Under the pieces are notes generated by a model that ran no database searches, had not been told where the DNA came from, and saw nothing but the letters and a program-made list of their open reading frames with translations. Both the position numbers and the translations under genes were made by a program. This document shows positions 43,009 through 52,431 of a stretch of DNA of 64,000 nucleotides, one piece after another. The stretch's first letter is position 1; every line of letters begins with the position of its first letter. Source of the stretch: Rhizobacter sp. SG703 (GTDB lineage Bacteria > Pseudomonadota > Gammaproteobacteria > Burkholderiales > Burkholderiaceae_C). The stretch lies in assembly GCF_012275445.1 (NCBI RefSeq), contig NZ_JAAZQK010000009.1, positions 124,001-188,000 of the forward strand, written 5' to 3'.

Positions 43009-43116
43009 GGATACCCAGCACCGCAACGTGGTACAAAAATCTGAGCGCGAGAAGGAACGGAGCTTCGTCAACTGTCACTCAAGCACAGGAATTCAATCGT
43101 TGTTCAGAGGTTAAAA

Positions 43117-44742
43117 GTGCAGCCCGACGCATTACATCTCAAGCTTGTTCAGATCAACGACAGGCAGAGGGCAGGGCAAAGTCGAACGCTTTTCGATTGT
43201 GCACTTCTCAAGCGGCAATGCGCCGGCGAGGGAATCTCACGGGCTGCACTTGCAGAGTCTGTTGACCTTCTCCTGCGTCAGCGAAAGCCGAACCAGAAGT
43301 TGGATGTAATGCAGGTGCGGATCGCTGATAATAAGTATATAAAAGTCTTATACCTCGTTGATCGTCAAAGTAACCCGATCGAGCGAAGGATATTCAGGTC
43401 GGGATCAATTCATAAGCTAGCCACTTCCAGGGCGAAGGAATACTTGAGGGATATAATAAGTATCTATTCAGATGCTAATAATATTGCTGATCAAGTTGCT
43501 GAAATTTCTGAGCAGGCAGCGCCAATAATTCGTGAGGCGAAAAGAATCCAAGCTCAGCAGCATGCGGCTCTGGTCGATCCTCCAAGATATCGATATATTC
43601 GTCGTAAAAAAGTCACGTTCACGAACAATGGAATAAAATTTGGATCAACAGAGTTTTTCTTCAGCGAGGCCGGAGGTGATGGATTCTCCGCTGCTTCCAA
43701 CGAACTGAAGTTGATTGTCGATTCAATCGGGGGGAAATATGTCCTGAAAAAGATGCCGGATGGAACACGTGCGCGGAATGAGATTGCATTGATTCGGCGT
43801 CTACACAAAAAAAGAAAGACCGGCAACCATGTCGTGGATTTCAAGGAGGTTGGGATCAGCGGCAAGGACCTGTACGTTGTCATGCCGTACATGGATGGCC
43901 CCGATTGTTCCAAGCTCATTGAGAAACTGCAGCGGCAGGAAGTGAAAGAGCTTTCCCGGGTCGGCGGCCGCGGGCTTCTGATGTCACTCGGAACGCACCG
44001 ACTGCTGGAAAAGCGCACGAACGAGATCAAGCGGGCGTACTTGGAAGACAAAATCCTCTTATGTCAGATGGCCGTGCGGTCGGTTAGTTGTCTGAGCGAT
44101 CAGGGCGTCGTTCATAACGACATGAAATGGGAAAACATTCTCTACGGCGACGGTGAGACTTGCGTCACGGATCTGGAGCTTGCCAAATTGACGACGGAGA
44201 ATTTGATTAAAGGACATAGACTCCGTGATAATCCGCGACTCAAGGCGCCTGAAATCTTGCTGGCCGAGAAAGGTAAAGTGGATTGGAAGAACCCGCAGAA
44301 ATTCACCATCACCCCCGCCGTCGATGTGTGGTCGCTGGGGATCATGTTCTGCGAACTTCTGCTTGGGAAGAATCCATTTGATCGGAACGAGACACCGTTT
44401 GGTGCAGAGATTGAAGCTGAAGTTGAGCGGCATAGCGCTGGCGCCTTGGATTCGGCCTTGTTCGATTGCTTGCCTCGTGACGTGAGGGATGAAGCAAAGA
44501 CGCTGATAAATGCCATGTTGAATCCTGATCCGAAGGAGAGGATCACAATCAAGAAGGTGCTTGAGAGTCCCTTGTTTTCTCTGGGGGCCGAAAAAGAGAA
44601 GGAAGGGAAGGCTCGTCTTTCCCGCATATCCACTGGCAAAATTTGGTCTCCTGAAGCGCAACAGAGGAGGCCTCAGCGAAAGCCCAAGACGATAATTGGG
44701 CAACGATCAAAGCTCAAGCAGGTTTCCGATAAATCCAATTGA
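43117..44742 (+). CDS. Stand-alone protein kinase, low-GC gene
   Basis: A 541-residue kinase-fold protein. The N-terminal 200 residues match nothing I recognise. The kinase domain (about residues 205-480) has Lys211 (YVLKKMP), Glu222, the catalytic loop HNDMKWEN (Asp335, Asn340) in place of HRDLKxxN, DLE instead of DFG (Asp352), APE (377-379) and DVWSLGIMFCELL. Essential acidic and basic residues are intact, so activity is plausible. A basic tail follows. The GTG start at 43117 has AGAGG upstream. Base composition and codon use are clearly lower in GC than all neighbours, suggesting recent transfer. Substrate unknown. Confidence 0.8.
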   Translation: MQPDALHLKLVQINDRQRAGQSRTLFDCALLKRQCAGEGISRAALAESVDLLLRQRKPNQKLDVMQVRIADNKYIKVLYLVDRQSNPIERRIFRSGSIHKLATSRAKEYLRDIISIYSDANNIADQVAEISEQAAPIIREAKRIQAQQHAALVDPPRYRYIRRKKVTFTNNGIKFGSTEFFFSEAGGDGFSAASNELKLIVDSIGGKYVLKKMPDGTRARNEIALIRRLHKKRKTGNHVVDFKEVGISGKDLYVVMPYMDGPDCSKLIEKLQRQEVKELSRVGGRGLLMSLGTHRLLEKRTNEIKRAYLEDKILLCQMAVRSVSCLSDQGVVHNDMKWENILYGDGETCVTDLELAKLTTENLIKGHRLRDNPRLKAPEILLAEKGKVDWKNPQKFTITPAVDVWSLGIMFCELLLGKNPFDRNETPFGAEIEAEVERHSAGALDSALFDCLPRDVRDEAKTLINAMLNPDPKERITIKKVLESPLFSLGAEKEKEGKARLSRISTGKIWSPEAQQRRPQRKPKTIIGQRSKLKQVSDKSN

Positions 44743-44898
44743 TGGTTGCCAAATGTTGCGCTGAATCCATGGGCACCATGGGTCAGAGGTGTCCTACTGC
44801 ATGGCGCGGGATCTGACGACGGAAGATTGCGCAAGGCACCGAGGTGTCATGCAGTCCTGCACGGCTACCTTTGATTCACGTTGACGAAGGAGCCTTCC

Positions 44899-45150
44899 AT
44901 GAGCAAGCAGCAGAAGCCGGTACAAGCGAGCAAGCCGTCACCCCAAGCCGACCTGACCCAAGTCCAAGGCGAAGGCGACTACGAAGCCGGACGCCACTAC
45001 GACGAGAAGACCCGCCAGTTCGTCAAATCGGGCAAGGTCGAGGAGGCGGCGCGCAACGCCCACCCGAAGTCACCGCGCGAGCAGCAGGAGATGCAGAAGG
45101 CCGAGGAGATCGGCAAGTCGCGCTCGAAGGGGGAAGACCCGCACGGCTGA
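44899..45150 (+). CDS. Small hydrophilic protein of unknown function
   Basis: An 83-residue, highly charged, Gln/Lys/Glu-rich protein without hydrophobic segments, probably disordered or helical. A central motif reads EGDYEAGRHYDEKTRQFVKSG. The ATG at 44899 is seven bases after AAGGAG, and GC content returns to the genome level here, both supporting a real gene. Small proteins with a similar GDYEA-RxY-F pattern are common hypotheticals in Burkholderiales; no function is assigned. Confidence 0.7.
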   Translation: MSKQQKPVQASKPSPQADLTQVQGEGDYEAGRHYDEKTRQFVKSGKVEEAARNAHPKSPREQQEMQKAEEIGKSRSKGEDPHG

Positions 45151-45168
45151 CCGGCGCGCGCGACACCG

Positions 45169-46092
45169 TCAGCTCCCGTCGACCAGCTTCGCGAACTCCG
45201 CCGCCCGGAACCGCTCGGTCACGAAGTCGACGAACGCCCGCGTCTTCGCGGGCAGTTGGCTGCGGCTCGGGAAGTACAGCGACAGTGGCCCAGCATCGCT
45301 GTACCACCCCGGCAGCAGCCGCACGAGTTCTCCGCTGGCGATCGGCGCAAAAGCAAACGGCATCGGCAGCAGCGCAACGCCGAGCCCCAATTTGGCGGCC
45401 TCCGCAATCGCCTCCGGGTCGCTGAAGATCAGCCTCGGCTTGCAAGGCACCGCCTGCTCCGCATGGCGTTTCGACCGCAGCGTCCACGGTCGCACCCGGC
45501 CGGTCGGTGACGAGCGCCGCATGATGCCGTCGAACGCGGCCAGGTCCTCCGGCGTGCGTGGCGCCTGCCGCCCGCCCAGGTAGGCCGGCGACGCGACCGC
45601 GACGATGTGCACCGGCGCCAGTTCGCGCGCCACCACGCCGGGCGCCAGTTCGAAGCCGCCACCGATCGCCGCATCGAATCCCTCGCCGACGATGTCGACC
45701 TGCCGGTTGTCGAAATGCCAGTCCGGCAGCACCGCCGGATATCGAGCGAGGAAATCGCCCAGCAACGGCACCAGGAAGTGCCGCCCGAACGCCTGCCCCA
45801 TGCTGACCTTCAGCGTGCCGGCCGGCGCTTCGTCACCGCGCTGAACGCTGGAGATGGCCGCCTGCAACGACGTCAGCGGGTCGTTCACCTGCTGCAGGAA
45901 GCGCTCGCCGCTTTCGGTCAGCGCCAGCCGGCGCGTGCTGCGGTGGAAGAGCCGCGCGCCGAGATCGGCCTCGAGCTTTGCGACGTTCTTGCTGACGCCC
46001 GCCGGCGTCAGCCCCAGCACCCGTGCCGCGGCCGAGAAGCTGCCGTGCTCCGCCGTGTGAACGAACGACACCAGGTGCTGCAGGTAGGTCAT
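45169..46092 (-). CDS. LysR-family transcriptional regulator
   Basis: A 307-residue LysR regulator. The winged helix is at residues 1-60 (FVHTAEHGSFSAAARVLGLTPAGVSKNVAKLE) and the effector-binding domain is at about 90-295. It belongs to the CrgA-like branch often found beside genes it controls. It is transcribed divergently from the secreted alpha/beta hydrolase gene, which is the likely target (inference). The effector is unknown. Confidence 0.93.
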   Translation of the reverse strand: MTYLQHLVSFVHTAEHGSFSAAARVLGLTPAGVSKNVAKLEADLGARLFHRSTRRLALTESGERFLQQVNDPLTSLQAAISSVQRGDEAPAGTLKVSMGQAFGRHFLVPLLGDFLARYPAVLPDWHFDNRQVDIVGEGFDAAIGGGFELAPGVVARELAPVHIVAVASPAYLGGRQAPRTPEDLAAFDGIMRRSSPTGRVRPWTLRSKRHAEQAVPCKPRLIFSDPEAIAEAAKLGLGVALLPMPFAFAPIASGELVRLLPGWYSDAGPLSLYFPSRSQLPAKTRAFVDFVTERFRAAEFAKLVDGS

Positions 46093-46206
46093 GCCCGATC
46101 TTAAACCGATGGTTGAAGCTGATTGCGTCCGTTTCCGGCTAGTCGGTTCAAGCCGGTTTCAAGACACTGGCGACAGCTGTTCCTCATTCACCCCACGGAG
46201 ATCACC

Positions 46207-47133
46207 ATGCGAACCTTGCTTTCCCTTGCCCTGGCATCCCTCACGCTGATGGCCGCGCCGGTCTCGGCGTCGGCCCAGGCGGCCCTCACGTTCCCGGCCA
46301 CGTTCTCGACCCGCGATGTCACGACCAACGGCGCCACCATCCACGTCCGCTCCGGCGGCAAGGGCCCTGCGGTCGTGCTGCTGCACGGCTACGGCGAGAC
46401 CGGCGACATGTGGGCGCCGCTCGCGGCCGACCTGGCGCGCGATCACACGGTGGTCGTCCCCGACCTGCGCGGGCTCGGCCTGTCGTCGAAGCCGGCGAGC
46501 GGCTTCGACAAGAAGACCCAGGCCGGCGACGTGAGCGGCGTGCTCGATGCGCTGGGCGTGCAGCAGGCCGACGTGGTCGCGCACGACATCGGCAACATGG
46601 TCGCCTTCCAGTTCGCGGCACAGCACCCGGAGCGTGTCCGCCGACTGGTGTTGATCGACGCACCGGTGCCCGGTGTCGGCCCGTGGGAGGACATCCTGAA
46701 GAACCCGCTGCTGTGGCACTTCCGCTTCGGCGGGCCGGACATGGAACGCCTGGTGGCCGGCCGCGAGCGCATCTACCTCGACCGCTTCTGGAACGAGTTC
46801 TCGGCCACGCCCGCGCGCTTCAGCGAAACCGCCCGCCAGCACTACGCGCAGCTCTACGCCCGCCCGGGTGCGATGCATTCCGGCTTTGCGCAGTTCGCCG
46901 CGTTCGACCAGGACGCGGTCGACAACCGCGCGTTCCTCGCGACGGGCGCCCGCCTGAAGATGCCGCTGCTGGCACTCGGCGGCGAGAAATCCTTCGGGCC
47001 GATGATGGCGACCGTGATGCGCGCCGCTGCCGACGATGTCACCGAAGGCATCGTTCCCGGCTCGGGCCACTGGATCATGGAAGAGAACCCGGCGGCCACC
47101 GGCAAGCTGGTGCGCGACTTCATCAGCCGTTGA
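46207..47133 (+). CDS. Secreted alpha/beta hydrolase (epoxide-hydrolase-like)
   Basis: A 308-residue alpha/beta-fold hydrolase with an N-terminal signal peptide (MRTLLSLALASLTLMAAPVSASAQA), so it is probably periplasmic. The oxyanion region is VVLLHGYGETGDMW. The nucleophile elbow reads VAHDIGNMVAF, giving Asp rather than Ser, which places it with epoxide hydrolases or dehalogenases. The catalytic His is in PGSGHWIMEENP. An upstream frame from 46123 lacks the signal peptide start. It diverges from the LysR gene. The natural substrate is unknown. Confidence 0.85.
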   Translation: MRTLLSLALASLTLMAAPVSASAQAALTFPATFSTRDVTTNGATIHVRSGGKGPAVVLLHGYGETGDMWAPLAADLARDHTVVVPDLRGLGLSSKPASGFDKKTQAGDVSGVLDALGVQQADVVAHDIGNMVAFQFAAQHPERVRRLVLIDAPVPGVGPWEDILKNPLLWHFRFGGPDMERLVAGRERIYLDRFWNEFSATPARFSETARQHYAQLYARPGAMHSGFAQFAAFDQDAVDNRAFLATGARLKMPLLALGGEKSFGPMMATVMRAAADDVTEGIVPGSGHWIMEENPAATGKLVRDFISR

Positions 47134-47250
47134 ACGCCGGTCGCCGCTGCCGGCACGCAGGTCCCAGGCAACCTGCGTGCCCGCCGCAGTGAGTAGTTAA
47201 CCTAGTGAAATATTTCGACAAGATCTCCTAGAGTCCGCGCAGCATCGGAG

Positions 47251-47264
47251 TGGAAACGGTTCCA
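47251..47264. promoter_or_regulatory. LacI-family operator upstream of the GH3 gene
   Basis: TGGAAACGGTTCCA fits the LacI/GalR-family consensus TGNAANCGNTTNCA in full. It is centred about 45 bases before the GH3 start codon. No LacI-type regulator is encoded in the window. Confidence 0.6.
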
Positions 47265-47302
47265 TACGCTGCGCCATAACGACGACTCAAGGAGACGACA
47301 GG

Positions 47303-50300
47303 ATGAAACGGTGGCTCACGCTGGGGCTGGCGGCGCTCGCGCTCGGCCTGAACGGTTGCGGTGGTGGCGATGACGACGATCCGGCGACGCCACCGTCGCC
47401 GCCTGTCGACAACAAGCCGCTGGAGGACTGGCCCGCCGTGAAGAGCGCGATTCCGCAGGAGGCCTCGCAAGAGGCGCAGATCCAGGGCCTGGTGGCCGGC
47501 ATGACGCTGGCGCAGAAGGTCGGCCAGATGACGCAGCCCGACATCCGCAGCATCACGCCCGAGCAGGTGAAGCAGTACTACATCGGCTCGGTGTTGAACG
47601 GCGGCGGCGCTTGGCCGGGCAACGACAAGAACGCGAGCGTCGCCGACTGGCTGGCGCTGGCCGATGCCTACTGGCAGGCGTCGATGGACACCGACATGGC
47701 GGTGAAGATCCCGGTGATCTGGGGTACCGACGCCGTGCACGGCCACGGCAACGTCCATGGCGCCACGCTGTTCCCGCACAACATCGGCCTCGGTGCCGCG
47801 AACGACCCCGAGCTGATCGAGCGCATCGGCGCGGCGGTGGCGATGCAGGTGCACTCGACCGGCATCGACTGGACCTTCGCGCCGACGCTGGCGGTGGTGC
47901 GCGACGACCGCTGGGGCCGCACCTACGAAGGCTTCTCCGAAGATCCGGAGATCGTCAGCAGCTACGGCGGCCGCTACACCACCGGCCTGCAGGGGCGTTT
48001 TGCGGCATCGGGCCGGCCCACCGTGGTGGCCACCGCGAAGCACTTCATGGGCGATGGCGGCACCGACCAGGGCAAGGACCAGGGCGAGACCAAGGCCACG
48101 CTGCAGGAGATGATGAACATCCACGGCGCGGGCTACTACACCGCGCTGGCGGCGGGTGCACAGACGGTCATGGCGTCGTTCAACAGCTGGACTTTCCAGG
48201 GCAGCACGAAGGACGGCGTCGCGCTGGACTTCGCGAACGTCAAGATGCACGGCAACAAGTACCTGCTGACCGACGTGCTGAAGACCAAGATGGGCTTCGA
48301 CGGGCTGGTGGTGTCCGACTGGAACGGCATCGGCCAGGTGAAGTACACCGATTCGACCGGTGCGCTCAAGGCCTGCACCAACGCGTCGTGCCCGCCGGCC
48401 ATCAATGCCGGCATCGACCTGGTGATGGTGCCGGACGACTGGCAGGCCTTCATCGCCAACACCATCGCGTCGGTCACCGCGGGCGAAATCCCGATGGCGC
48501 GCATCGACGACGCGGTGACGCGCATCCTGCGCGTGAAGCTGCGCTCCGGGCTGCTGAAGCTCGAAGGCGGCGCGGCGGTGTCGACGAAGCCGTCGCTGCG
48601 CGCCGGTGCCGGCGACCCGGCGGCGTTGCAACACCGCGAACTGGCGCGCGAGGCGGTCCGCAAATCGCTGGTGCTGCTGAAGAACGATGGCGGCGTGCTG
48701 CCGCTGCAGCGCGGCGAGAAGCTGCTGGTGGTCGGCCGCAGCGCCGACAGCATGTCGAACCAGACGGGCGGCTGGTCGCTGACCTGGCAGGGCACGTCGA
48801 ACACGAACGCCGATTTCCCGAACGGCGACACCGTGCTGGCGGGCATTCGCGAGGCGGCGGGCGAGGGCAACGTCACGTACTCCGTCGATGCCGCCACGGT
48901 GAACGTCGCCGACTACAAGGCGGTGATCGCGGTGATCGGCGAGACGCCGTATGCCGAAGGCGCCGGCGACATCGGCAAGACCGGCACGCTGGAGCATGCC
49001 AGGCGCTATCCGGCCGACCTGGCGGTGCTCGATGCGGTGAAGGGCAAGGGCGTGCCGGTGGTGACGGTGCTGATGAGCGGCCGGCCGCTGTGGGTCAACA
49101 AGGAACTGAACCGCAGCGATGCGTTCGTCGCTGCCTGGCTGCCGGGCACCGAAGGCAAGGGCGTGGCCGACGTGCTGTTTCGCAAGGCCGATGGTTCGGT
49201 GAACTTCGACTTCCAGGGACGCTTGTCGTTCTCGTGGCCGAAGAGCGCTTGCCAGGCGGTATTGAACCGCGGCGATGCGAGCTATGACCCGCTGTTTGCG
49301 TACGGCCATGGCCTGGGCTATGCAGCCGCCGGCACACCGCTGGGCAACACGCTGGACGAGACCACGCCGACGCTCGGCTGCGGCCAGAGCGCCAACACCG
49401 GCCCGGCGGCGACCGAGCCGCTGGAGGTGTTCAACCTCGTCGAGAACCCGAGCTTCCCGCTGTTCATCGGCTCGTCGCCGAACTGGATGATCCCGGTCGG
49501 CGCCGACCTGAACGCGACCGTGGTGACGCAGGACGGCACGCTGACGCTGCAGACGGCGCAGGTCAACGTGCAGCAGGACGGCAAGAAGCTGACCTGGACC
49601 GGCCTCGGGGAGTTCAAGGCGATCGCGTCGGACCCGGCCAGCACCAGCGTGCGCAACCCGCAGGACCTGGAGAGCTACGTGCACCCGGACGCGAAGGCCG
49701 TGCTGGCGTTCGACATCGTGGTCGAACAGGCACCGCAGGGCAGCGTGAAGATCCGCATCGATTGCGGCTACCCGTGCCGCGGCGAGCTCGACGGCACCGC
49801 GGTGCTGGCGGCGCTGCCGCTGGGGACCAAGGCCACGGTGAAGATCCCGCTGTCGTGCTTTGCGGATGCCGGTGCGGATTTCTCGGCAATCGACACCGCG
49901 TTCCTGGTGCAGACCGACAAGCCGTTCAGCGCGAGCTTTGCGAACATCCGCTGGCTGGTGAATGCGAGCGGCGATGCCGACACGCACGCCTGCGCCGAGC
50001 TGGCACCGCCGCCGCCGCCGACCATCGAGCCGCTGCCGGGCCCGAGTGCGACGCTGCTGGGCACGGACGGGCTGCGCGACGGCCTGGCGACCGGCCTGTA
50101 CACGTCGACGCCGACGCACGTGGTGGCGAGCGTGGCGAACGGCGAGGCCGACCTGCAGTTCGCGGCCGACGGCGGCAACGGCACGTTCTACTTCACCGGC
50201 AGCGGGCTGAACCTGAGCGGGTATGCCGGCGGTACGCTGCAGTTCGAGCTGGCGGTGAGCAGCTGGGGCAGCAACACCAAGGGGTTGGCGATCAAGATGG

Positions 50301-50533
50301 AGAGCCCGGGCGACGGCTGCCGCAACGTCGACTACGTGATTCCCGACGCGATGAAGCCGCCGGCCGATGGGGCCTTCCACGCGATCACGCTGAACGTCGC
50401 CGACGTGGTCGCGGTGAAGAACGCACCGTGCTTCACGCTGGACAACATCACCGTGCCGTTCGGGATCTTCCCGGTGTGGGACGACCAGCAGGGCGTGAGC
50501 TTCAAGGTGAGGAACGTGCAGCTGGCGCAGTGA
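47303..50533 (+). CDS. Glycoside hydrolase family 3 lipoprotein (beta-glucosidase/exoglucanase)
   Basis: A 1076-residue exported enzyme. The signal peptide ends with lipobox LNGC (Cys19), followed by an acidic and Pro-rich linker. The GH3 N-terminal TIM barrel (about residues 55-400) contains KHFMGDGGTDQGKDQG and the nucleophile Asp339 in LVVSDWNG. The GH3 C-terminal domain runs to about residue 670. Two beta-sandwich modules follow (about 710-890 and 920-1076), likely carbohydrate-binding. The domain order resembles exo-1,3/1,4-beta-glucanases such as ExoP. AAGGAG precedes the ATG. Control by a LacI-type repressor is inferred from the operator upstream. Confidence 0.9.
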   Translation: MKRWLTLGLAALALGLNGCGGGDDDDPATPPSPPVDNKPLEDWPAVKSAIPQEASQEAQIQGLVAGMTLAQKVGQMTQPDIRSITPEQVKQYYIGSVLNGGGAWPGNDKNASVADWLALADAYWQASMDTDMAVKIPVIWGTDAVHGHGNVHGATLFPHNIGLGAANDPELIERIGAAVAMQVHSTGIDWTFAPTLAVVRDDRWGRTYEGFSEDPEIVSSYGGRYTTGLQGRFAASGRPTVVATAKHFMGDGGTDQGKDQGETKATLQEMMNIHGAGYYTALAAGAQTVMASFNSWTFQGSTKDGVALDFANVKMHGNKYLLTDVLKTKMGFDGLVVSDWNGIGQVKYTDSTGALKACTNASCPPAINAGIDLVMVPDDWQAFIANTIASVTAGEIPMARIDDAVTRILRVKLRSGLLKLEGGAAVSTKPSLRAGAGDPAALQHRELAREAVRKSLVLLKNDGGVLPLQRGEKLLVVGRSADSMSNQTGGWSLTWQGTSNTNADFPNGDTVLAGIREAAGEGNVTYSVDAATVNVADYKAVIAVIGETPYAEGAGDIGKTGTLEHARRYPADLAVLDAVKGKGVPVVTVLMSGRPLWVNKELNRSDAFVAAWLPGTEGKGVADVLFRKADGSVNFDFQGRLSFSWPKSACQAVLNRGDASYDPLFAYGHGLGYAAAGTPLGNTLDETTPTLGCGQSANTGPAATEPLEVFNLVENPSFPLFIGSSPNWMIPVGADLNATVVTQDGTLTLQTAQVNVQQDGKKLTWTGLGEFKAIASDPASTSVRNPQDLESYVHPDAKAVLAFDIVVEQAPQGSVKIRIDCGYPCRGELDGTAVLAALPLGTKATVKIPLSCFADAGADFSAIDTAFLVQTDKPFSASFANIRWLVNASGDADTHACAELAPPPPPTIEPLPGPSATLLGTDGLRDGLATGLYTSTPTHVVASVANGEADLQFAADGGNGTFYFTGSGLNLSGYAGGTLQFELAVSSWGSNTKGLAIKMESPGDGCRNVDYVIPDAMKPPADGAFHAITLNVADVVAVKNAPCFTLDNITVPFGIFPVWDDQQGVSFKVRNVQLAQ

Positions 50534-50544
50534 GCGTTGCCGCC

Positions 50545-52431
50545 TCAGGCCGCCAGGTCGTCGATCAAGGCCTGGGCGGTGCGCAATGCCACCGCGGCGA
50601 TGGTGAGCGTCGGGTTGGCGGTCGCCACCGTCGGGAACGAGCCGCTGCCGACCAGGAACAGGTTCTGGTGGTCCCAGGACCGCTGGTCGGCATTCACCAC
50701 CGAGCTGGCCGCATCGCGGCCCATGCGGTGCGTGCCCACGATGTGCCCGGCGCCGTAGTACTTCAGCCGGGTCGGCGTGCCGTCGATGTCGACCTCGAAG
50801 GCCGCCGGATCGTTCGCCTCGGGCTCCTGCGTGTACTGCGTGGCGCCCATCATGTCGAAGATCGCATCGGCGGTCTTCTTGGCCGCCGCGAAGCCGGCGC
50901 GGGTGTACGGCGAGAGGTCGTAGCGGATCTGCGGCCGCGGCAGGCCCAGGTGGTCGACCTGGGTCGTCGACAACTCGACGCAGTTGCCGGCATCGGGCGA
51001 TTGTTCGACCAGGAAGCCGAGCCGGAACTGACGCGACAGGTTCCGGTTGAGCGCGTTGACCAGGTCGCTGCCCCACAGCGCCGACAGCGACGGATTGAGC
51101 TGGCTCAGGTTCATGCCGTTCACGAAGTCCACCGTCGTGGTCCACGGGTCGCCGGCCGAGAAGTTCCAGCCCTCGTTGCCGATCTCGATGCGGAAGGCCG
51201 CGCGCTGCGCGCGGAAGTCGCCGTCGCGCAGGCTCTCGATGCCCGAGGTGGCCAGCGGTCCGCGGTAGCCGTACACCGGGTTCGGCGCCAGGGCCCAGGC
51301 CAGGTAGAGCGGGTGGTCCATCAGGTACTTGCCGAGCAGGCCGTTCTTGTTGGCCACGCCGTTCGCCGTCTCGCCGTTGTTCTTCGACATCAGGCACAGC
51401 CGCGGCGTCTCGACCGCATGCGCGGCCAGCACGTAGCGCTTGCCGGTGCAGGTGCCCTGGCCGGTGGCCGGCCCGTTGATGTCGTCGTAGCGCAGGTACT
51501 TGATGCCGCTGACCCGGCCGTCGTCGCCGACCAGGATCTCGCTGGCCACGGTCTGCGCCATCAGCGTGACCTGGCCGGTGTTCAGCGCCGCGTTGAGCGT
51601 GATGCTCGGGTCGTACTTGGCCTGGATCGGGCAGATCGGAATGCAGTTGGTGTTGCCGGCGCAGACCCTGCGGCCCTGGAAGGGCTGCGAGTTGCGGCCG
51701 GCCGGCGTCTCGGTCACCACCAGCGGCAGGCCGTCGATGCGTTGGCCGCTCACCGCCTCGGTCACCGCCTGGTCGACCAGCGAGGCCGGGATCGGCTTCA
51801 TCGGGTACTGGTAGGTGGGCGGGAAACTGATGCCCAGGTAGGCCTGCGTGGCCTTGTCGGCCGAGACGCCGATCTCGAACTCGGCCTTCTCGTACCAGGG
51901 TTCGAGGTCGGCGTAGCTCAGCGGCCAGTCGGCGAAATTGTTCTGGTTGCCTTGCGGGTCCGGCTTCAGGCCATAGGCGCTGGCCATCCGGAAATCGTTC
52001 GGCACGTTGCGCAGGCTGGTGCCCAGCCAATGGCGCATGGTGCCGCCGGCGATGCGTTCGTAGGTGCTGCTGAAGGGCAGCGGGCCTTGCTGGTCCATGT
52101 AGGCCATCGCCGGGTTCTGCCACGCGCCCTGGCTCAGCATCATCGTGGTCGGGCGGCCGGCGTTCAGCGTGCCCGGGTTCGTCAGCGTGCCGCTGCCGGG
52201 CGGCGTGAAGACCTCGGGCGTGTACGGCGACTCCGGCACCTTGGCCACCGTGGTGTAGAAGCGCTGCATGAACTCGTTGTTGTTGGGCGGGAGGCCGGCG
52301 CCGGCCTCCAGCATCAGCACCTTCTTGCCGGCCAGGCCGAGCTGCTTGGCGATCATCGCGCCGCTGACGCCGGCGCCGACGATGACGACGTCGTACTCCG
52401 CCGGGGTGGGGATGGGGGTGCCGGTGCTCAT
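50545..52431 (-). CDS. GMC-family FAD oxidoreductase, dehydrogenase catalytic subunit
   Basis: A 628-residue flavoprotein. The FAD-binding GxGxxG motif is VVIVGAGVSGAMIAKQLG. A cysteine cluster C257-x5-C263-x3-C267 (CAGNTNCIPIC) matches the iron-sulfur-binding hinge of FAD-dependent glucose and fructose dehydrogenases. The active-site His is in GTHRMG and the partner Asn in TANPTLT near the C-terminus. The ATG at 52431 has GGAGG upstream and overlaps the small-subunit stop by four bases. With the two upstream monohaem proteins it should pass electrons from a sugar or alcohol to the respiratory chain. The substrate is unknown. Confidence 0.9.
   Translation of the reverse strand: MSTGTPIPTPAEYDVVIVGAGVSGAMIAKQLGLAGKKVLMLEAGAGLPPNNNEFMQRFYTTVAKVPESPYTPEVFTPPGSGTLTNPGTLNAGRPTTMMLSQGAWQNPAMAYMDQQGPLPFSSTYERIAGGTMRHWLGTSLRNVPNDFRMASAYGLKPDPQGNQNNFADWPLSYADLEPWYEKAEFEIGVSADKATQAYLGISFPPTYQYPMKPIPASLVDQAVTEAVSGQRIDGLPLVVTETPAGRNSQPFQGRRVCAGNTNCIPICPIQAKYDPSITLNAALNTGQVTLMAQTVASEILVGDDGRVSGIKYLRYDDINGPATGQGTCTGKRYVLAAHAVETPRLCLMSKNNGETANGVANKNGLLGKYLMDHPLYLAWALAPNPVYGYRGPLATSGIESLRDGDFRAQRAAFRIEIGNEGWNFSAGDPWTTTVDFVNGMNLSQLNPSLSALWGSDLVNALNRNLSRQFRLGFLVEQSPDAGNCVELSTTQVDHLGLPRPQIRYDLSPYTRAGFAAAKKTADAIFDMMGATQYTQEPEANDPAAFEVDIDGTPTRLKYYGAGHIVGTHRMGRDAASSVVNADQRSWDHQNLFLVGSGSFPTVATANPTLTIAAVALRTAQALIDDLAA

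Noticed and set aside
43009-44898. The low-GC segment as part of a prophage or integrative element
   Set aside because: No integrase, transposase, tRNA target or flanking direct repeat was seen, so only a small foreign islet is supported.
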